From Mactra quadrangularis (Eukaryota; Mollusca; Bivalvia; Venerida; Mactridae), in assembly GCA_025267735.1 (NCBI GenBank), contig CM046303.1, positions 36,841,380-36,905,379 on the forward strand: a stretch of 64,000 nt of DNA. Reading direction: 5' to 3'. Both the position numbers and the translations under genes were made by a program. The notes beneath the pieces are model-generated. The model searched no databases. It worked only from the letters and a program-made list of their open reading frames with translations, and was not told the origin of the DNA. Numbering within the stretch: position 1 is the first letter of the stretch; the number at the start of each line of letters is the position of its first letter. Below, in pieces: positions 1-14,200 of this stretch.

Positions 1-1207
1 ATCAATAAGCATACTACCTGTCATCTAAATATCTAGATGAGTATTGAAAATATTTCAGTTTAAAGTACTTTAACCCTAATTTAAAAGTTAAAAAAGGGGC
101 ACAGCTTCAAAAATAATTCATCAAGAGTTACATCCCTTCGTAGTCGAGTAGATGTAGTACTGATGAAAAAGCATATTAACTTTCTAACAAACATGATATA
201 TTCAGTTTAAGCAAACTTTAATCTTAAATATTAAAGTATAAAGAGAAGTAACTCGGAAAGAAATTCATGCAGAGTTATGTGAGAACTGATGAAAAAGCAT
301 TCCAACTTTCATTCAAATATACTTGATTGTACTAAAAATATCCCATTACAACAACTTTTAATCTTAAATGTTCAAGTATAAAGGGGCATAACTCCAAAAA
401 TAATTCATCCACAGTTCCGATATAGTACCGATAATTAAGTATACAAACTTTCAAATATCTTGATTAGTTGTAAAGATATTCCATATAGGAACTATTTTAA
501 CCTCATATTTTGCAATTTTTTAAGTATAAGAGGGCAATAACTCAAAAAATAATTCATCCACAGTTATGTCCCTTATAGTTGTGTAGATATGGTACTGACA
601 AATAAGTATACAAACTTTAAGTCAAATATCTTGATCAGTATTGAAGATAATCTACATAGGAAACACTTTAACCTCATATTTGCAATTTTAAAAGGGCAAT
701 AACTCAATAAATAATTCATCCACAGTTATCCCCTTTCACAGTTTGGTTGATAGTTGCACAAATAAGTATACCAACTTTCAATAAAATAAAATTTCAATAA
801 AACTTCGATATTGTTGAAAATGTAAGAGTTTCAAAAAACTTTAACCTGAAAACCAACGTCAACGCCGACACAAAAGTAATAATAATAATAATAATAATAA
901 TAACTTTATTTAATGAGGCAACTCAGTTGGGCAAGCCCAGTCTTCCCTGAGAGCCTCCACAATATTTACAATGATGATGACAGTAAGATGATGAAATTGA
1001 AAGAAATGAGCAATAATGAAAATGAAAGAAATGAGCAAATATTACATAACATATTAAGACAGGTACATATGCAAGAAAACAAATAAGAACAAAGAAGACA
1101 AAGAACAAAAATAATTATCACATGCTTAGAGTATTCCCACCAGAGTAGAACCAAGATAGCAAAGTGATAGCAATAGCTCTCATTTTCTTCGAAAAGTCGA
1201 GCTAAAA
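1..1207. repeat. Satellite-cored element, family C, copy 1, interrupted
   Basis: Imperfect tandem units of about 150 bp fill 1-840. Each unit carries a variant of AATTCATCCACAGTTATG, seen near 115, 261, 402, 552 and 714. A GC-richer tract (CAACGTCAACGCCGACAC) follows, then the tail GATAGCAATAGCTCTC at 1166. The tail is separated from the body by a retroposon at 878-1160. The same family recurs at 26738-27590. The left end lies outside the window. The stretch also lies downstream of exon 22 of the kinase gene, and I see no further kinase exon in it. Confidence 0.7.
878..1160 (-). mobile_element. Truncated LINE 3' end with (ATT)n tail
   Basis: Read on the minus strand, this piece ends in CATTAAATAAAGTTATTATT and a run of about nine ATT units. 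That is the usual 3' end of a CR1-type non-LTR retrotransposon: a polyadenylation-like AATAAA and a short-period tail. It is flanked by AAAGT on both sides (873-877 and 1161-1165), which looks like a target duplication. It splits the tail of the satellite element around it. A diverged copy of the same 3' end lies at 45795-45900. Only untranslated sequence is left; the short reading frames in it are not genes. Confidence 0.6.
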
Positions 1208-1957
1208 CAAATTATGTATTAGTAAACTGTCTGCTTCCGACAACTCCAAATGTTGAAAAGGGGCATAAACAAAATAAACCAAAGTCATATGGTCATTAAA
1301 TACACTAGGGGTGGTGCATGTAGCTATGTTAACTATACTCACTATACAAAGTAGGCCAACTTGAAAGAATCATAGTAAAAGTGTCAAGTATCACACTAAA
1401 TAGCATATGGTATCTGTTAAGCACTTAAATTTCTAGCAATTGGTAGTAGCCACAGGACAACAAATAAGAAGACCTAAGACTCCTTAAAATTGTAATTTAT
1501 ACATAAATGAAGAAATTCAGAGCCAGTTGTGTAAGGATATCAGTACCTAGCACTAAATAGTTACTTTCTATGCAAAAGTTTGCTACCATGTAGAACAAGC
1601 AAGCAAACATTTGTCTTGCTAGTTGAATACTTTAGAAACATTTTCAGAAGCACCAAAATTGGTTTTGCTACTTAGAAGCAAACCATTGCAAAGTACAGTA
1701 CAATCTCTCTTGAACAACGCCCACTGAGAGGGACTTAAGTGTGTTGCTGTTCAGAGGTTGTTGCTCTGTATAGGTTAAATTCAATTAAAATTCATTTAAG
1801 GAAATTATCTAAAGTTGTTGTGCAGAGTATTTTTTCTGTAGAGGGTTGCACTGCAGAGGTTAAACTGCATTTGGCAAACACAGGAAAGCGGTTTTTTAAA
1901 GTAGGTGGCAACTTTCTTGTGCAACTGGCTACAATGTTTTAAAGTGAACAATCTTAC

Positions 1958-2203
1958 CTGTATAACGATTTGTTTAATGACCCAAACAGGTAATCTCTGA
2001 CCATGTTTATGTCTTTTATCAAATATACTACGTAATGAACCCATTGGTGCCAGTGATAATAACAATGCCAGTGGTCTCCTAGATAAACCAAGTAATGGTA
2101 CAATATGTGCATGTTCTACTGACTGTAGTATACTGACTTCTTGTCTGGCTGTGGTATAAGCACTACATACTGTTTCTAAACATATCTGGGATTGTTGCAT
2201 CAT
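1958..2203 (-). CDS. LRRK1: LRRK exon 22: kinase helix C to hinge
   Basis: 246 nt, phase 0 to 0, residues 1789-1870. Acceptor ...TTGTTCCAG, donor CAG|GTAAGAT. The protein contains ARQEVSILQ (Glu 1810 is the likely helix-C salt-bridge partner of Lys 1776), then VEHAHIVPLLGL and the hinge LAPMGSL. The catalytic HRD and DFG motifs should lie in the next exon, which I could not find in 1-1957. Confidence 0.9.
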
Positions 2204-5200
2204 CTGGAACAATAACAATAATACATGTAATATTAACTAAACTTATCACTGAATGTGGTAAAATACCCCTATAGGTGTTAGTTAAGAAATTGGGTGCTGA
2301 GAAAATAAGCGGACAACACTTTTCATCAAAGGGCCATAACTCAGTGAAAAAATCAATGGACCATAACCAAAATGATACATGCACATGTCTGTCTGATATC
2401 TGGCATATATGTGAAGATTGAATCAAATCTGTAAAATCAGTGCTGAGAAATTGAGCAGACAAAAAAGCATTAAGACTGCCATGCCAGTAAAAACCTACTA
2501 AGCATTACACTGAAGGAAAATGTGAACTAGAATCCATGCTTTTTTCTTAAGCAAAAGATCTGCTTTTCATTGGCTGCATTCTATTAACAATTAAGGGGGT
2601 TTGAATATACTATCCACAATTTTTTTGATGGCGGAACTTTTGAACCATACCTCTCTGAATATTTTGATTAATTGTTTTATAATTGGTAGTTTTTAGAAAG
2701 ACATTGTTTAATCAATTGTTTTAAAACTGTTTTAGTTTCAGAATAATATACTGCTAAAACGCATTTACATGACGATTGTATAGATCTTAGTGAAAAGTAA
2801 TCTGAAAAACCCTTTATTAGTAACAAAATTATAATTAGGATATGAATTTGCATACTGACAATGCAGACCTCTGCACGGCACAATTCTTTTTGAGGTATAA
2901 TGAACAAGAGTAACGCTGGGAGGAGCATTGTATGCCCGAAAGTGTTGTTTTTTTAGTTAAGATGAAGCATTTGTAAGACATGAGAATATTTCAGATGAAT
3001 ATCATATTATGAATAATTGTGGAAAACAAAGTGGAGAAAAAAAGTTTTAAGAAAAAAGTGACCTTAATCTTTGACCTAGTGACCCCAAAATCAATAGGGG
3101 TCTTCTACCCGATATGGACAATCATCGTATGAAGTTTGAATATTGTGTACCAAATGGAAGTGAAGTTATGCTCCGGAAACTGTTTTCACTTTCAAGGTAA
3201 TAGTGACCTTGATCTTTGACCTTGTGACCCCAAAATCGATAGGGGTCTTCTATCTGATATGGACAATCATCGTATGAAGTTTGAATATTGTGGACCAAAT
3301 GGAACTTAAGTTATGCTCCAGAAACTGTTTTCAGTTTTATGGTAATGTGACCTTGACCATTGACATTGTGACCCCAAAATCAATAGGAGTCTTCTATCCA
3401 ATATGGACAATCATCCTATGAAGTTTGAATATTGTGGACCAAATGGAACTTAAGTTATGCTCCGGAAACTGTTTTCAGTTTCATGGTAATAGTGACCTTG
3501 ACCTTTGACATTGTGACCCCAAAATCAATAGGGGTCTTCTACCCGATATGGACAATCATCGTATGAAGTTTGAATATTGTGTACCAAATAAAACTTACGT
3601 TATGCTCCGGAAACTGTTTTCAGTTTAAAGGTAATAGTGACCTTGACCTTTGACCTTGTGACCCAAAAATCAATAGGGGTCTTCTACTCGATATGGGCAA
3701 TCATCCTATGAAATTTGAATATTGTGGGCCAAATGGAACTTAAGTTATGCTCCGGAAACCAAATTGCAAACGGGCGGACGGACGGACAGACAGACGGACG
3801 CCTGGGGGTATAACATAATATGTCCGAAATTCTTTCGGGCATATAAAAATATTAAAGTAATACCCTTCTAGAATCTTTATTTGTACCATCATATAATACT
3901 TTAACAGCAACATCAAACTCTGTACTATTACTCTGAAATTATACAATAAGTTTTTATTACAACAAGTATAAAAGACAGGAACAGCAAAATTTTAAAACTA
4001 TAGACAAAAAGTTTAGATCTGTATTTGCAATCATTAATTGTGACAAATAACTAATCTGAACTCAAGTTTGTGTAAAAACAGGGAAATTTGAATGTAGGGC
4101 TGTCCTGATATGCCAAAAGCGTATCAGGATATATTGCAATACGCTGACATTGTATCATGATACATACCACAATATATTGTGGGCTTTTAGATTTGTAGTG
4201 CCTCCGCACAAAAAAACAAAAAAAATTGCAAATCTTACATGCAGCTACTGATAAAATCTAGCTCCTTTAAGTATTTACAGTCATTTAGGACCGTGACTTG
4301 ACCCAATCGGTTAAATTCGTATAACTTAAGGTGAGATGGAATGAACAATGGAAAAACTGACATTTCGCTACTATTATTTCGCAAAGGGATGAATTTTCCA
4401 ATGTAATAAAAAATATCGCCAAATACCGGTACGTTAAATTCGTACCGCGATATGTATTGCTGCAGCTGCATATTGCAAAATACCAGTATATAATGGACAG
4501 CCCTATTTGTAGGTATCCAGATGGAATCCCTTGTTAAGCATCACTGGGATTCCCCCAAAGTTTTTGGGATCCTTGGAACTCTGAGACACTGTTATGATTA
4601 AACCCAGCATATATTTACCCTTCTCAGTTTGCCTTTAGACACTGTACCAAAAGCTCCACGGCCTAATTCTTCAGTAATATATACCATATCATCTTCTACA
4701 ACAAATGCTTCATCTAAATCTTGAAATACCTACAATACATAATGATATAACCAGAGCTCCGCTGGGCGAGGCATCATACGCCCGTGTGCAGTCCATGCTG
4801 TGTTCTATCTCATATGAAATCCCTGTGATCTTGACCAATGACCCCGGGATCTCAGAATTGGTCACATCCTTAACTGGAGGGCTATCCAAAGCAAAGATTT
4901 TGAGAACCTAGGTACAGCCATGGTTGAGTTATCACCGGCACAAAGTTTTCCCATAAAAACTTCCAGTGACCTTGACCCTGGAGCCTCAGAACCAAAAGTT
5001 TACACCCTTGACCCAAAGAGTATCGATACATAAAATTTGGTGATCTTAGATAAAGTTGGTAGTTTGACAAGGTTTTTCATCATGATTTCCTTGCCACCTT
5101 GACCTTTGTCCCAGGGGCTTCAAAACCAAAGACATTAGGCTACCCTTACATAAAATTTGGTGAACCAAGGTACAGTCATTATTGAGTTATTGTCTGGAAA

Positions 5201-8200
5201 ATGTTTTAATATAAATTAAGTCCCAGCAACTTTGACCCTACGGTATCAAAATCAAATGGGGACATCCTCTATTAAAGAGCTATCAACACATAAAACCTTT
5301 ACACTTGGGCTACTCTCACATAAAATTTTGTGAACCAAGGTACATTGGTAGTTCAGTTATTGTCCAGACAAGGTTTTTCCATGTGATGCCCCTGTGACCT
5401 TGACTTTTGACCATGGGGTCCAAAACCAATAGGGAACATCCTTGACACATGGGCTACCTTCACATAAAATTTGTGAACCTAGGTACAGTCCTTGTTGAGT
5501 TATTGTCCGGACAAGGTTTTTCAATATGATGCCCCTGTGACCTTGACCTTTGACCCAGGGGCCCCAAAACCAATAGGGAACATCCTTGACACATGGGCTA
5601 CTCTCACCTAAAATTTGGTGAATTAATGTCATGTAACTTATTAAATATTGCATTATTCCACATTGTTTGCCATTATGACTTAAAATATTGATTGAACATT
5701 TGAAGTCACTGCTTGGTAATTTGATATCTACTGGTTGAAGATTGAAAGATTTTTTAGCTAAAATGTCTGCTTTTTCATTTCCAAGAATGCCAATATTACT
5801 TGGTATCCAGCAGAGATGTACTATTTTAGATTTCTGCAGTTGTTGAGTTATTGTCCGGACAAGGTTTTTCAATATGATGCCCCTGTGATCTTGACCTTGG
5901 ACCCAGGGGCCTCAAAACCTTAAGAGAACATCCTTGACACATGGGCTACTCTCATATGAAATTTGGTGAACCTAGGTACATTGGTTGTTCAGTTATTGTC
6001 TGGACAAGGTTTTTCCATATGATGCCCCTGAGACCTTGACCTTTGACCCAGGGGTCCCAAAACCATTAGAGAACATTCTTGACACATTGGCTACTCTCAC
6101 ATAAAATTTGTAGAACCTAGGTACAGTCGTTGTTGAGTTATTGTCCGGACAAGGTTTTCATATTTTTAGTCCAGTAACCTTGACCTTTGACCCTGGGGTC
6201 TCAATGTCAATAGGGAACCTCCTCTACCCAAGGGCTATCTACACATAAAATAGGTACATTCTTTCTTGAGTTATCATCTGGACAAGCAATTGTCCACGGA
6301 CAGACGGACAACATCATAACATAATACATCCGGTTTTTTTTAAAACGGGCATATAAAAATATCAAACCAGTCTGACACACATACAATACATACAAGTAGT
6401 AAAATAAAAATATCATGCATTGATCTAGTTTTTGACCCCCACATGGCTCATTATCTACATCAGCATAGATTTCATTGATATAAAGCTAATAACAAAATTT
6501 GACAAAGATTGAAGCAACTATGGGACCTCTAGCATGTTCACAAAGTGTAGACAAATGATGGGCAATGGTGGACAACCGACTTCCAACAATCCAAAAATCT
6601 AAAACTGAGCTCCAACTCTAGTAAGTTCCAAGAGCTCAAACTCTGGTAAGTTCCCACAGCTCAAACTTTGATGAGTTCCCTGAGCTCAAACTTCGCTGAG
6701 TTCCCTGAGCTCAAACTTTGATGAGTTCCCTGAGCTCAAACTTTGATGAGTTCCCAGAGCTCAAACTTTGATGAGTTCCCTGAGCTCAAACTTTGATGAG
6801 TTCCCTGAGCTCAAACTTTGATGATTTGTTTGTTTGGGTTTTATGGCGCACCAACACAAAAAGGTCATATCGCGCCGAATCAAAACTTTGATGAATTCCC
6901 TAAGTTCCAACTTCGCTGAGTTCCCTGAGCTCAAACTTTGATGAGTTCCCTAAGCTCAAACTCTTGTAAGTTCCGGAGCTCAAACTTTGATGAGTTCCCT
7001 AAGCTCAAACTCTGGTAAGTTTCCTGAGCTCAAACTCAGATAGTTGAAAATCTACAAAATAATTAATGATAAAATCTTACAGCATCTGGAGCAATATGTA
7101 TAACACGATTCACACCATCAGCAGACGTCATGTATTTTGGTGACACTGATCCATGTACCAGACATATCTCATTCATTCCATCAAATATATTCTTTATACA
7201 TTTCTCTACTAAGAATGTACACATTACACGTTTCTTGTTGGTGCCTACTATTTCACTGGATGCACTCTTCTTGTTGGTGTCATAGCTAGAGAAATGGTCC
7301 TCACAAATAGAAACCTCTTTTGTCTGATCAGGACGTTCAGAACATAATACCCAGTTACCATTGGCTGATTCTTGATATTTTATTTGAGCATCAAGACACA
7401 ATGGACAAGGAACCACCCTCGTTACTAAGTAGCGACCAGAACAACTCTGTATAAATCTGGATTCTCCAATTTCAGGAAACCAGTCTTGAAGTAAACAATC
7501 AATATGTTCAACAATCTTAGCTAATACAGCTGTCTTAGCTTGCTCATCATGATATATGTCCCTTGATTCAATGGATCGAAAATTGGATAGTTTGCCATTC
7601 TGACCTTCTTGGAAATGAAATGATAGCTTATCAGCTTTAAATGATATTTCTAGAATTACACTGTCCTGTACATCTAATTCACCCCACTGGCCTTCAAAAT
7701 GACATTCTAAATTCAAAGATTTATCACTGTAGTCACACATTCCATAAGCATACACAGAATCAGACTGTACCTCCTTTACTTGCATTATAACATTGTTAAA
7801 ATAGACAATTTCAAAACCAGTCTGCCAACACCTCCATTTTGGGGTTTCCTTTAGTATATCAGGGCACTTGTCTATAACTTCCTGTGGAAATTCAAACATT
7901 TTCATGACAGGGTTGTCTATTGTCTCATCTGCAAGAATCCTGGTGATCAGACGTGGCCAGAATCCACTTGGGAAATGAGTCAGTAGATAAAGTCTAGCAT
8001 TGGAGAAAGCTGGGTTCAAATTTGCCTTTGTTGCTATCAAGGTCATTGTACCAGGATGTTCAATGGTTGTAGGATTAAACATGTTACTAATACTTAAACT
8101 ACCATGTGAGATGATGGATGAGCCAGGTGATATAACTGAACCTTTTCTGTGTATTGGTATCTAGAAATATAGAAATAACCTCTTCTATAATACATAATTA

Positions 8201-11200
8201 CACATGATATTCATCAAGATACATCAGATTAGGTCAGGGCAAAATTTTTTCAGTATGTGGGAGAGCTGCATGGGGTCTTACTTCATGTAGAGCAATGCAG
8301 AAAATTTGATCACAATTTCATTGATAAGGTAATTTCCAAATATCAAAAAAACTGCATGATTTCAAAGAAGCCTAAGAAGAGGAAGGTGCCTGTAAATGGC
8401 AGCTGTTATTATAAAAAGCCCTGTAAGTTGGGTTTACAAGTTTTCAAAAAATTCCAACAGCTGTTTGATACATTTCAGTTACCTAATCTTATAGTCCTAA
8501 ACAATCAAGTAAACAACAGGACTGAAGTTTTTTGCTAAGAGTAACATGGTTCATGGATAAATACCATCAAACCACTTTACTATGAGGCTATAAAAACAAT
8601 GTACTGCTCAATAGATCCAAGGTTAGAGCCAATTGGCCAATGTGAGCTGATTTTCCAAATATTACCAGTACAATGTTGTAGCAACATGTCAAGATGTGAT
8701 TGTTACTATAGTTTGAATGCTTGGTATATTTCTTTTAGACCTTCTACCTTTGTTTTTACTCCTACACACCTATCTCCCCATCTTTGAATGATCAACAGTA
8801 AATTGTTTCATATTATTAACCTGTCACAGCTTTAAACAATTACATGGTCACTGAATGTGTTGTTTTTAACCTCCTTTTATTTTGATATTTCCCCTGATGT
8901 TCAAATTGGTCTCGTATATACTAGTTAGTTAATCAATTATCAATGTGGGTCGGTGGCTAAGAGGTTAGAAAGAAGTTTAAAAATAACATAATCAGTACAA
9001 AATACAAAAGTTTACTTAAAGTCAGAATATAACAAGAAACAAATAACAATAGGTATGATAAGCTAATGTCAGATGAAGCTTTTGTCCATCAAGTTATTGT
9101 GTAATTATTTAAGTTGTGACAGATTAATAAAACTAAATACCTATCAAGTTTCATTATCATTTCTTCCATATAGTAACATTATGCATGTACATGTACATAC
9201 CTCTCTCATTTTCTCTGGAGCAAGTTCTTTCACTTCTGGTAATAATGAAGGTAACAATAAATGTTCATTATCAAATTGTAATGCTACCTCAAACTTGTTT
9301 AACAAACTCAGAATATATTTGCCAATCTTATCTGAATCACGATATTTCTTATATAAATCTGATATTTTCATTATACCTGAAAAAACATAAATACATAAAA
9401 CTACATAAATATGTGAAATACTTAAATACATGAAAATCCATGCATACACGAAAATACATAAATATGTGAAAATACACAAATATACCAAAAATATATCACG
9501 ATTATAAAAATATATGTACTTAAATACCTGAAAATACATGAATATGCAAACATACATAAAGGTAAACACATGAAAACACATACATACATGAAAACATTTT
9601 TCATTAAGGTTCTGGAACTGTAGCTAACTTCGGCAAACTTCGGCACTCGGTACAAGCCGTTTTTTTTCCCAAATACCTATCTTTGTCAAGTTTCGTAATT
9701 GCTATTTTTAGTAATTTTCACCAAGTGACCTGGGTTTTTTCAAGAAGTCATACATTCTGTACACAAACGGTCTGACTGACCTCTGTATGGAGACGCCACG
9801 CATCATGGGTAAAACTGTTTATTTACCTGAAAACACGTGGCAATGTTTACATTCTAATAATTTCCCGCTTCAAGTAAACTGAACAAATAGAGTATGTATT
9901 TTGTGTCTACTCAATAAAATGTAACTATCCAACCAACTATCCTCATTAAATTAAACTTTTTAACCGGTAGTTAAACCTTCATCATAACGTGTTTACATCT
10001 GTCATTCTTTACACAGACAATTGAAATCGTAACTAGGTTACAGGTTTAACTATGCACCTATATCTATACAGGATTAAAAGTACTGTGTATCTATGGATTT
10101 ATATTCCTGTAGCTATGAGTGATCATTTATTTTACATTTTAACAATGATTTCGTCAAAAAATGAAAAATGCAAAAATCCAACGATTTTGTCTTCATGCGC
10201 CGCACTATACTCTATTGCATACTCTATTGCGTACTCTATTGCGAATTTTCGGAGCTTTGTGCGTCTTAGTATAGAGGTGATATCCCCACCTTCTATTTAG
10301 AGAATGGAAGTCATAGGGTAACACATTTTCCAAAAATGGCGAAACCAGACGCTCTGCAGCGTGATCGTAGAGTTAGTTGTCATAAAAATAATGGTTTATC
10401 GACATAAAAACAATGAAAAGTCGAAGTTGATCATAACTATTGTGTTGATTCTGTGTGTATAGGTGTAAAACGCACTGTTTTCATCTTTTTTTTGCGATGT
10501 AAATTGGGTATGACTTAAACACGCAATGGAGATTTTGAGACGAAATGGAGAATTTGGGGTGAAATGGAGTTTTAATTTATTAATAACTTGTTTTCTACAA
10601 TGATAATATTCATTTTGTTTATTGAAAATGAACATAGTATAATATACTACACAAATATCGATAAACGTTTAAAAAAGGTTTAACTTAGATTGATTTATTG
10701 CCGAATTCCTACAAATTATCGTACCAAAAGTCAGCATAAGTAGACAAAATCGTTGTACATTTTCTGGTTTTAATATCATCATTATCTAATTATAAGATAA
10801 ACAATACAATAATCAGCATTATTTCAAAGCTAAGGCACATAATATGCCGTCATTAATAACTCTGGTGTCAAACTGTTAGAGCAAAAAACGACAACAGCAG
10901 AAAGCATAGCTGGTACAAGTTTAATGCCCAAATAGTTCCCTCAAGCTAGCCAAAATCAATGAAGAGAAGATTTTTATATGATAATACAGAGCCTAACATA
11001 CATTTTCCATCTCCAATACCAATTTTAGATTAAATATTTGTACAAAGTAGTATTATCTATAATTGACCATTTTGACGTTATTTTTCTCTATAAAATCTCT
11101 TGCAGTTTCTGTATAGTAATCTCATACAAATTCTTATAAAAAAAATAGAAATGGTAAAACTTCTTAAATATTTCATATTGTGGGTAGTTAATACTGCAGA

Positions 11201-14200
11201 AAATTTTAAAACTAGTTGCATGTGTCTAACTTACTTTAAACTTGAGATACAATGTATTTGCTTTTAAAGATAGAGTAAATTTTTAACATTCTCAAAAACT
11301 CGGATTTTTGCTGGGGGGGGGGGGTACATGTATGCAAAGCTCTGTATTTTAATAAGTATTTGTCTTTAGTGTAATCTGATTGCTCTGATTTATCATGACA
11401 TGATTGTGTAACAGAAAAAGTGATTAAAATTTGGAAATAAAACAGCAGAATTTAAAAAAGTTTTTTTTACGTTTTGTCCCAGCACAATTTACTGTCTTTT
11501 TGAAAATCAAGGGTCATGTCTAAAAATGCACATAACTTAAGTTACAAACGGTAAATTTCTTTAAAAATTCACCATTTAATGTCTTTAATTGTATAGATTC
11601 AAGAAACAATATCATTATAAGAATTGTGGAAGGTCACCTTTACAGTTCCAGAACCTTAAAAAAAGGAATAACATTTTTTCATTAAAGTTTCATGCTGATG
11701 CATGTTCGCTGACTTTACAGCTATTACCTCTGGTCATCAAGCTAAAATTATTAACATACTTTAAAGTTATTACCTCTGGTCATCAAGCTAAAAAAATCAA
11801 TCTCCCAGGAGAGTCTTTCACTGCTAATTCGCAGCCTTAACATTGGCTCAAAGAAGTTATACCACCATACAGGTACCCATTTACAAATATGTGACAGGTT
11901 AATTTTTTGCTTAAGAAAATTAGCAGTGCCCTTAGTGGGGGTTCAAACCTAGAAAGTTAGTAGCATAATTAAATAATTTTTATATTAAGTACATTTAAAT
12001 ATGTTTCTTATTTTATTTTTATTATGTCATGCAAAAGTGTTGACTCTCTTTTCAGCACATAGTCAATCCACAGACAAACCATGAACTCATTACTCTAGGT
12101 CATTATTCAGATCCTAAGAGCAAAATCTGCTAAGAATTTACAGGAGTAAGAATAATGCTGACTACACAAACTAACTTGATAAAAATCCATGGTCCTAATT
12201 GTGACTGAACCAACAAACCTTTCAGTGATAAGCAGACACCCTACCATGTATACCATAAACAATAGCTTGAAGGCAAGGGAGTACAAGTGATGTATCACAC
12301 ATTTGTTATATACAACCCCTTCCTAACTAGAATCTTGGAGCTTGATAGTAGGGCAATCAAAGGGTTGCCAACATAGGGCGCTATTTGTAACTTAGAAAAA
12401 AAATGGTCCAAGCAAAAAGTCTAAGTTAAGTCAAAAGCAAACACTCTACCACATCACCATAAAAGATTGTTAGGTAGAGTGTTCACTTTCAACATGAAAA
12501 ATCCTAAATTCTATCCCAACTCAGATCAACTGTGGATTTTTAACTGGAATCACTAAGTACAACCAAACATATTTATACCTTACCTTGTTTAGAATATAAT
12601 TGAACTTCTTTAATACTAACAACTTTAGCTAGTTGATCACATAACCATTGTGGGTCTAGAAAATACTGATCCTTTAAACAAGAATCTTCAAAATGACACA
12701 ATACACCTATAAAAAAATATAAGAGTCAATCTAACATAATACCTTTGTGTAACCTTTGAGATACCTCTATTTAGAAATGAAAATCCATATAAAACAGCTT
12801 TATAAGAAATGGTTAACACAGTCAATTTAAAATATTTTTTTACATTTTCGGATTTTTAAGTGCAAGAAATCTGACGAAAGTAATTATAATCAATTTGTTG
12901 TTGCCTTATTGTAATTAATAATATGATGCCATGACGAGATGTAAGTTAAAAATACTATGTTAAGACCTTGTCAAATGCAAAATTTACCATTTTCATGAAG
13001 GAACCTAGTTGCTTGATCTAAATCTTCTTTATTTCTAAAACTTGTAGTACCATCATACTTTGACATACCTTCCATAACCAGTAATCTGTTAAAACAAGAG
13101 GGAAAAATCTCAAAATTTTCATACTTACAATTGAAGAGAGAGAATTATTTTTAAAACTCCAACAGAGAATAGAAGATGATTTTTTATAGATTAAATTGAA
13201 TGAGAGAAGTTTCAAGATTTTCAAACAGTCAATATTTATTCATCATCTTAGCCACCAGACTAGCTCAGTTAGTAGCACCCAAATTTACTGATCAGAATGT
13301 CATGGGTTTGATTCACAAGTGGGTCATACTTTCATGGAGTTTGAAGAAATGATTTCTTTGGCCATTCTCCCTCCTACCACTGATTTCTAATCATTATTGT
13401 CAGTCTCTGATGGAAGTATGTGCCTAGTAACTGGTTAACAGCTAAAACAAGAGATTAAGCCTTTCCAAGAGAAGTGAGCAGGTTGACTGACTGCTGTGAT
13501 ATGACCTATACAATGTGTTGCTGAGGTGCCAAACCCAACAAAAACAACAATATTTATGAATCAAATGATGATTTTACTATGTTGAATATTAGAGAATCAT
13601 GGCTATAGTGTAAAACAATCTCCGTGAACAGATATCCTTTACAGCGTTGTCGTGCAGGATCTCTAAGGTTCCCATGGAGAGTCACATAGAGATGACCTTT
13701 ATGTCGACCAACCAATGAGTAGCTTTCATCTAGACGAAACACTATTAATAACATTTTGATTTCGTAATTTCTATTTTTAGACCAAGGTTTGCAAGCTAAT
13801 TGAACAGCGGTATTATTCACAGCTCATTTCAAATTGCGTGACGTAGACGATGTAAATAAGATACTAAACAATTGCGTCATGAATATTATGATGAGAAAAG
13901 GTCAACTGAACGTGACCCTTGTTTGAAAACGGCCAGATCTAAATAAGCAAGTAGGCGAGCGGAAAATTTTAGATCAGGTTTTATTCAGAAGTTTTTATAT
14001 CATGACAAAGACTATCAACAACTTACAGATATGAATTAGAATCTAAGACAGGTTCTTGACCTTCATTCTTTCTTATAGATACAATATCTCTGATCACTGA
14101 TTGAAGAGCTATATACTTCTTGGGTACCTTATGACCTAATAAATTCTCATTTTTCCTTGCTGAAATATAAACAATCATACATCTTATAAAGTAACTATCA

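Noticed and set aside
1..1957. Search for the kinase catalytic exon (HRD/DFG)
   Set aside because: No minus-strand frame with these motifs; the next exon must lie outside the window.
5357..5872. 171-codon frame containing RNase H sequence
   Set aside because: Only about 65 codons are RNase H; the rest is satellite reading. Recorded as a captured fragment instead of a gene.
6605..7040. CRISPR-like array
   Set aside because: The 25-bp units are contiguous with no unique spacers, and the genome is eukaryotic; it is a minisatellite.
8257..8538. 93-codon plus-strand frame in the intron upstream of exon 19
   Set aside because: Lys-rich, no recognisable domain, no splice or promoter support, opposite to the kinase gene.
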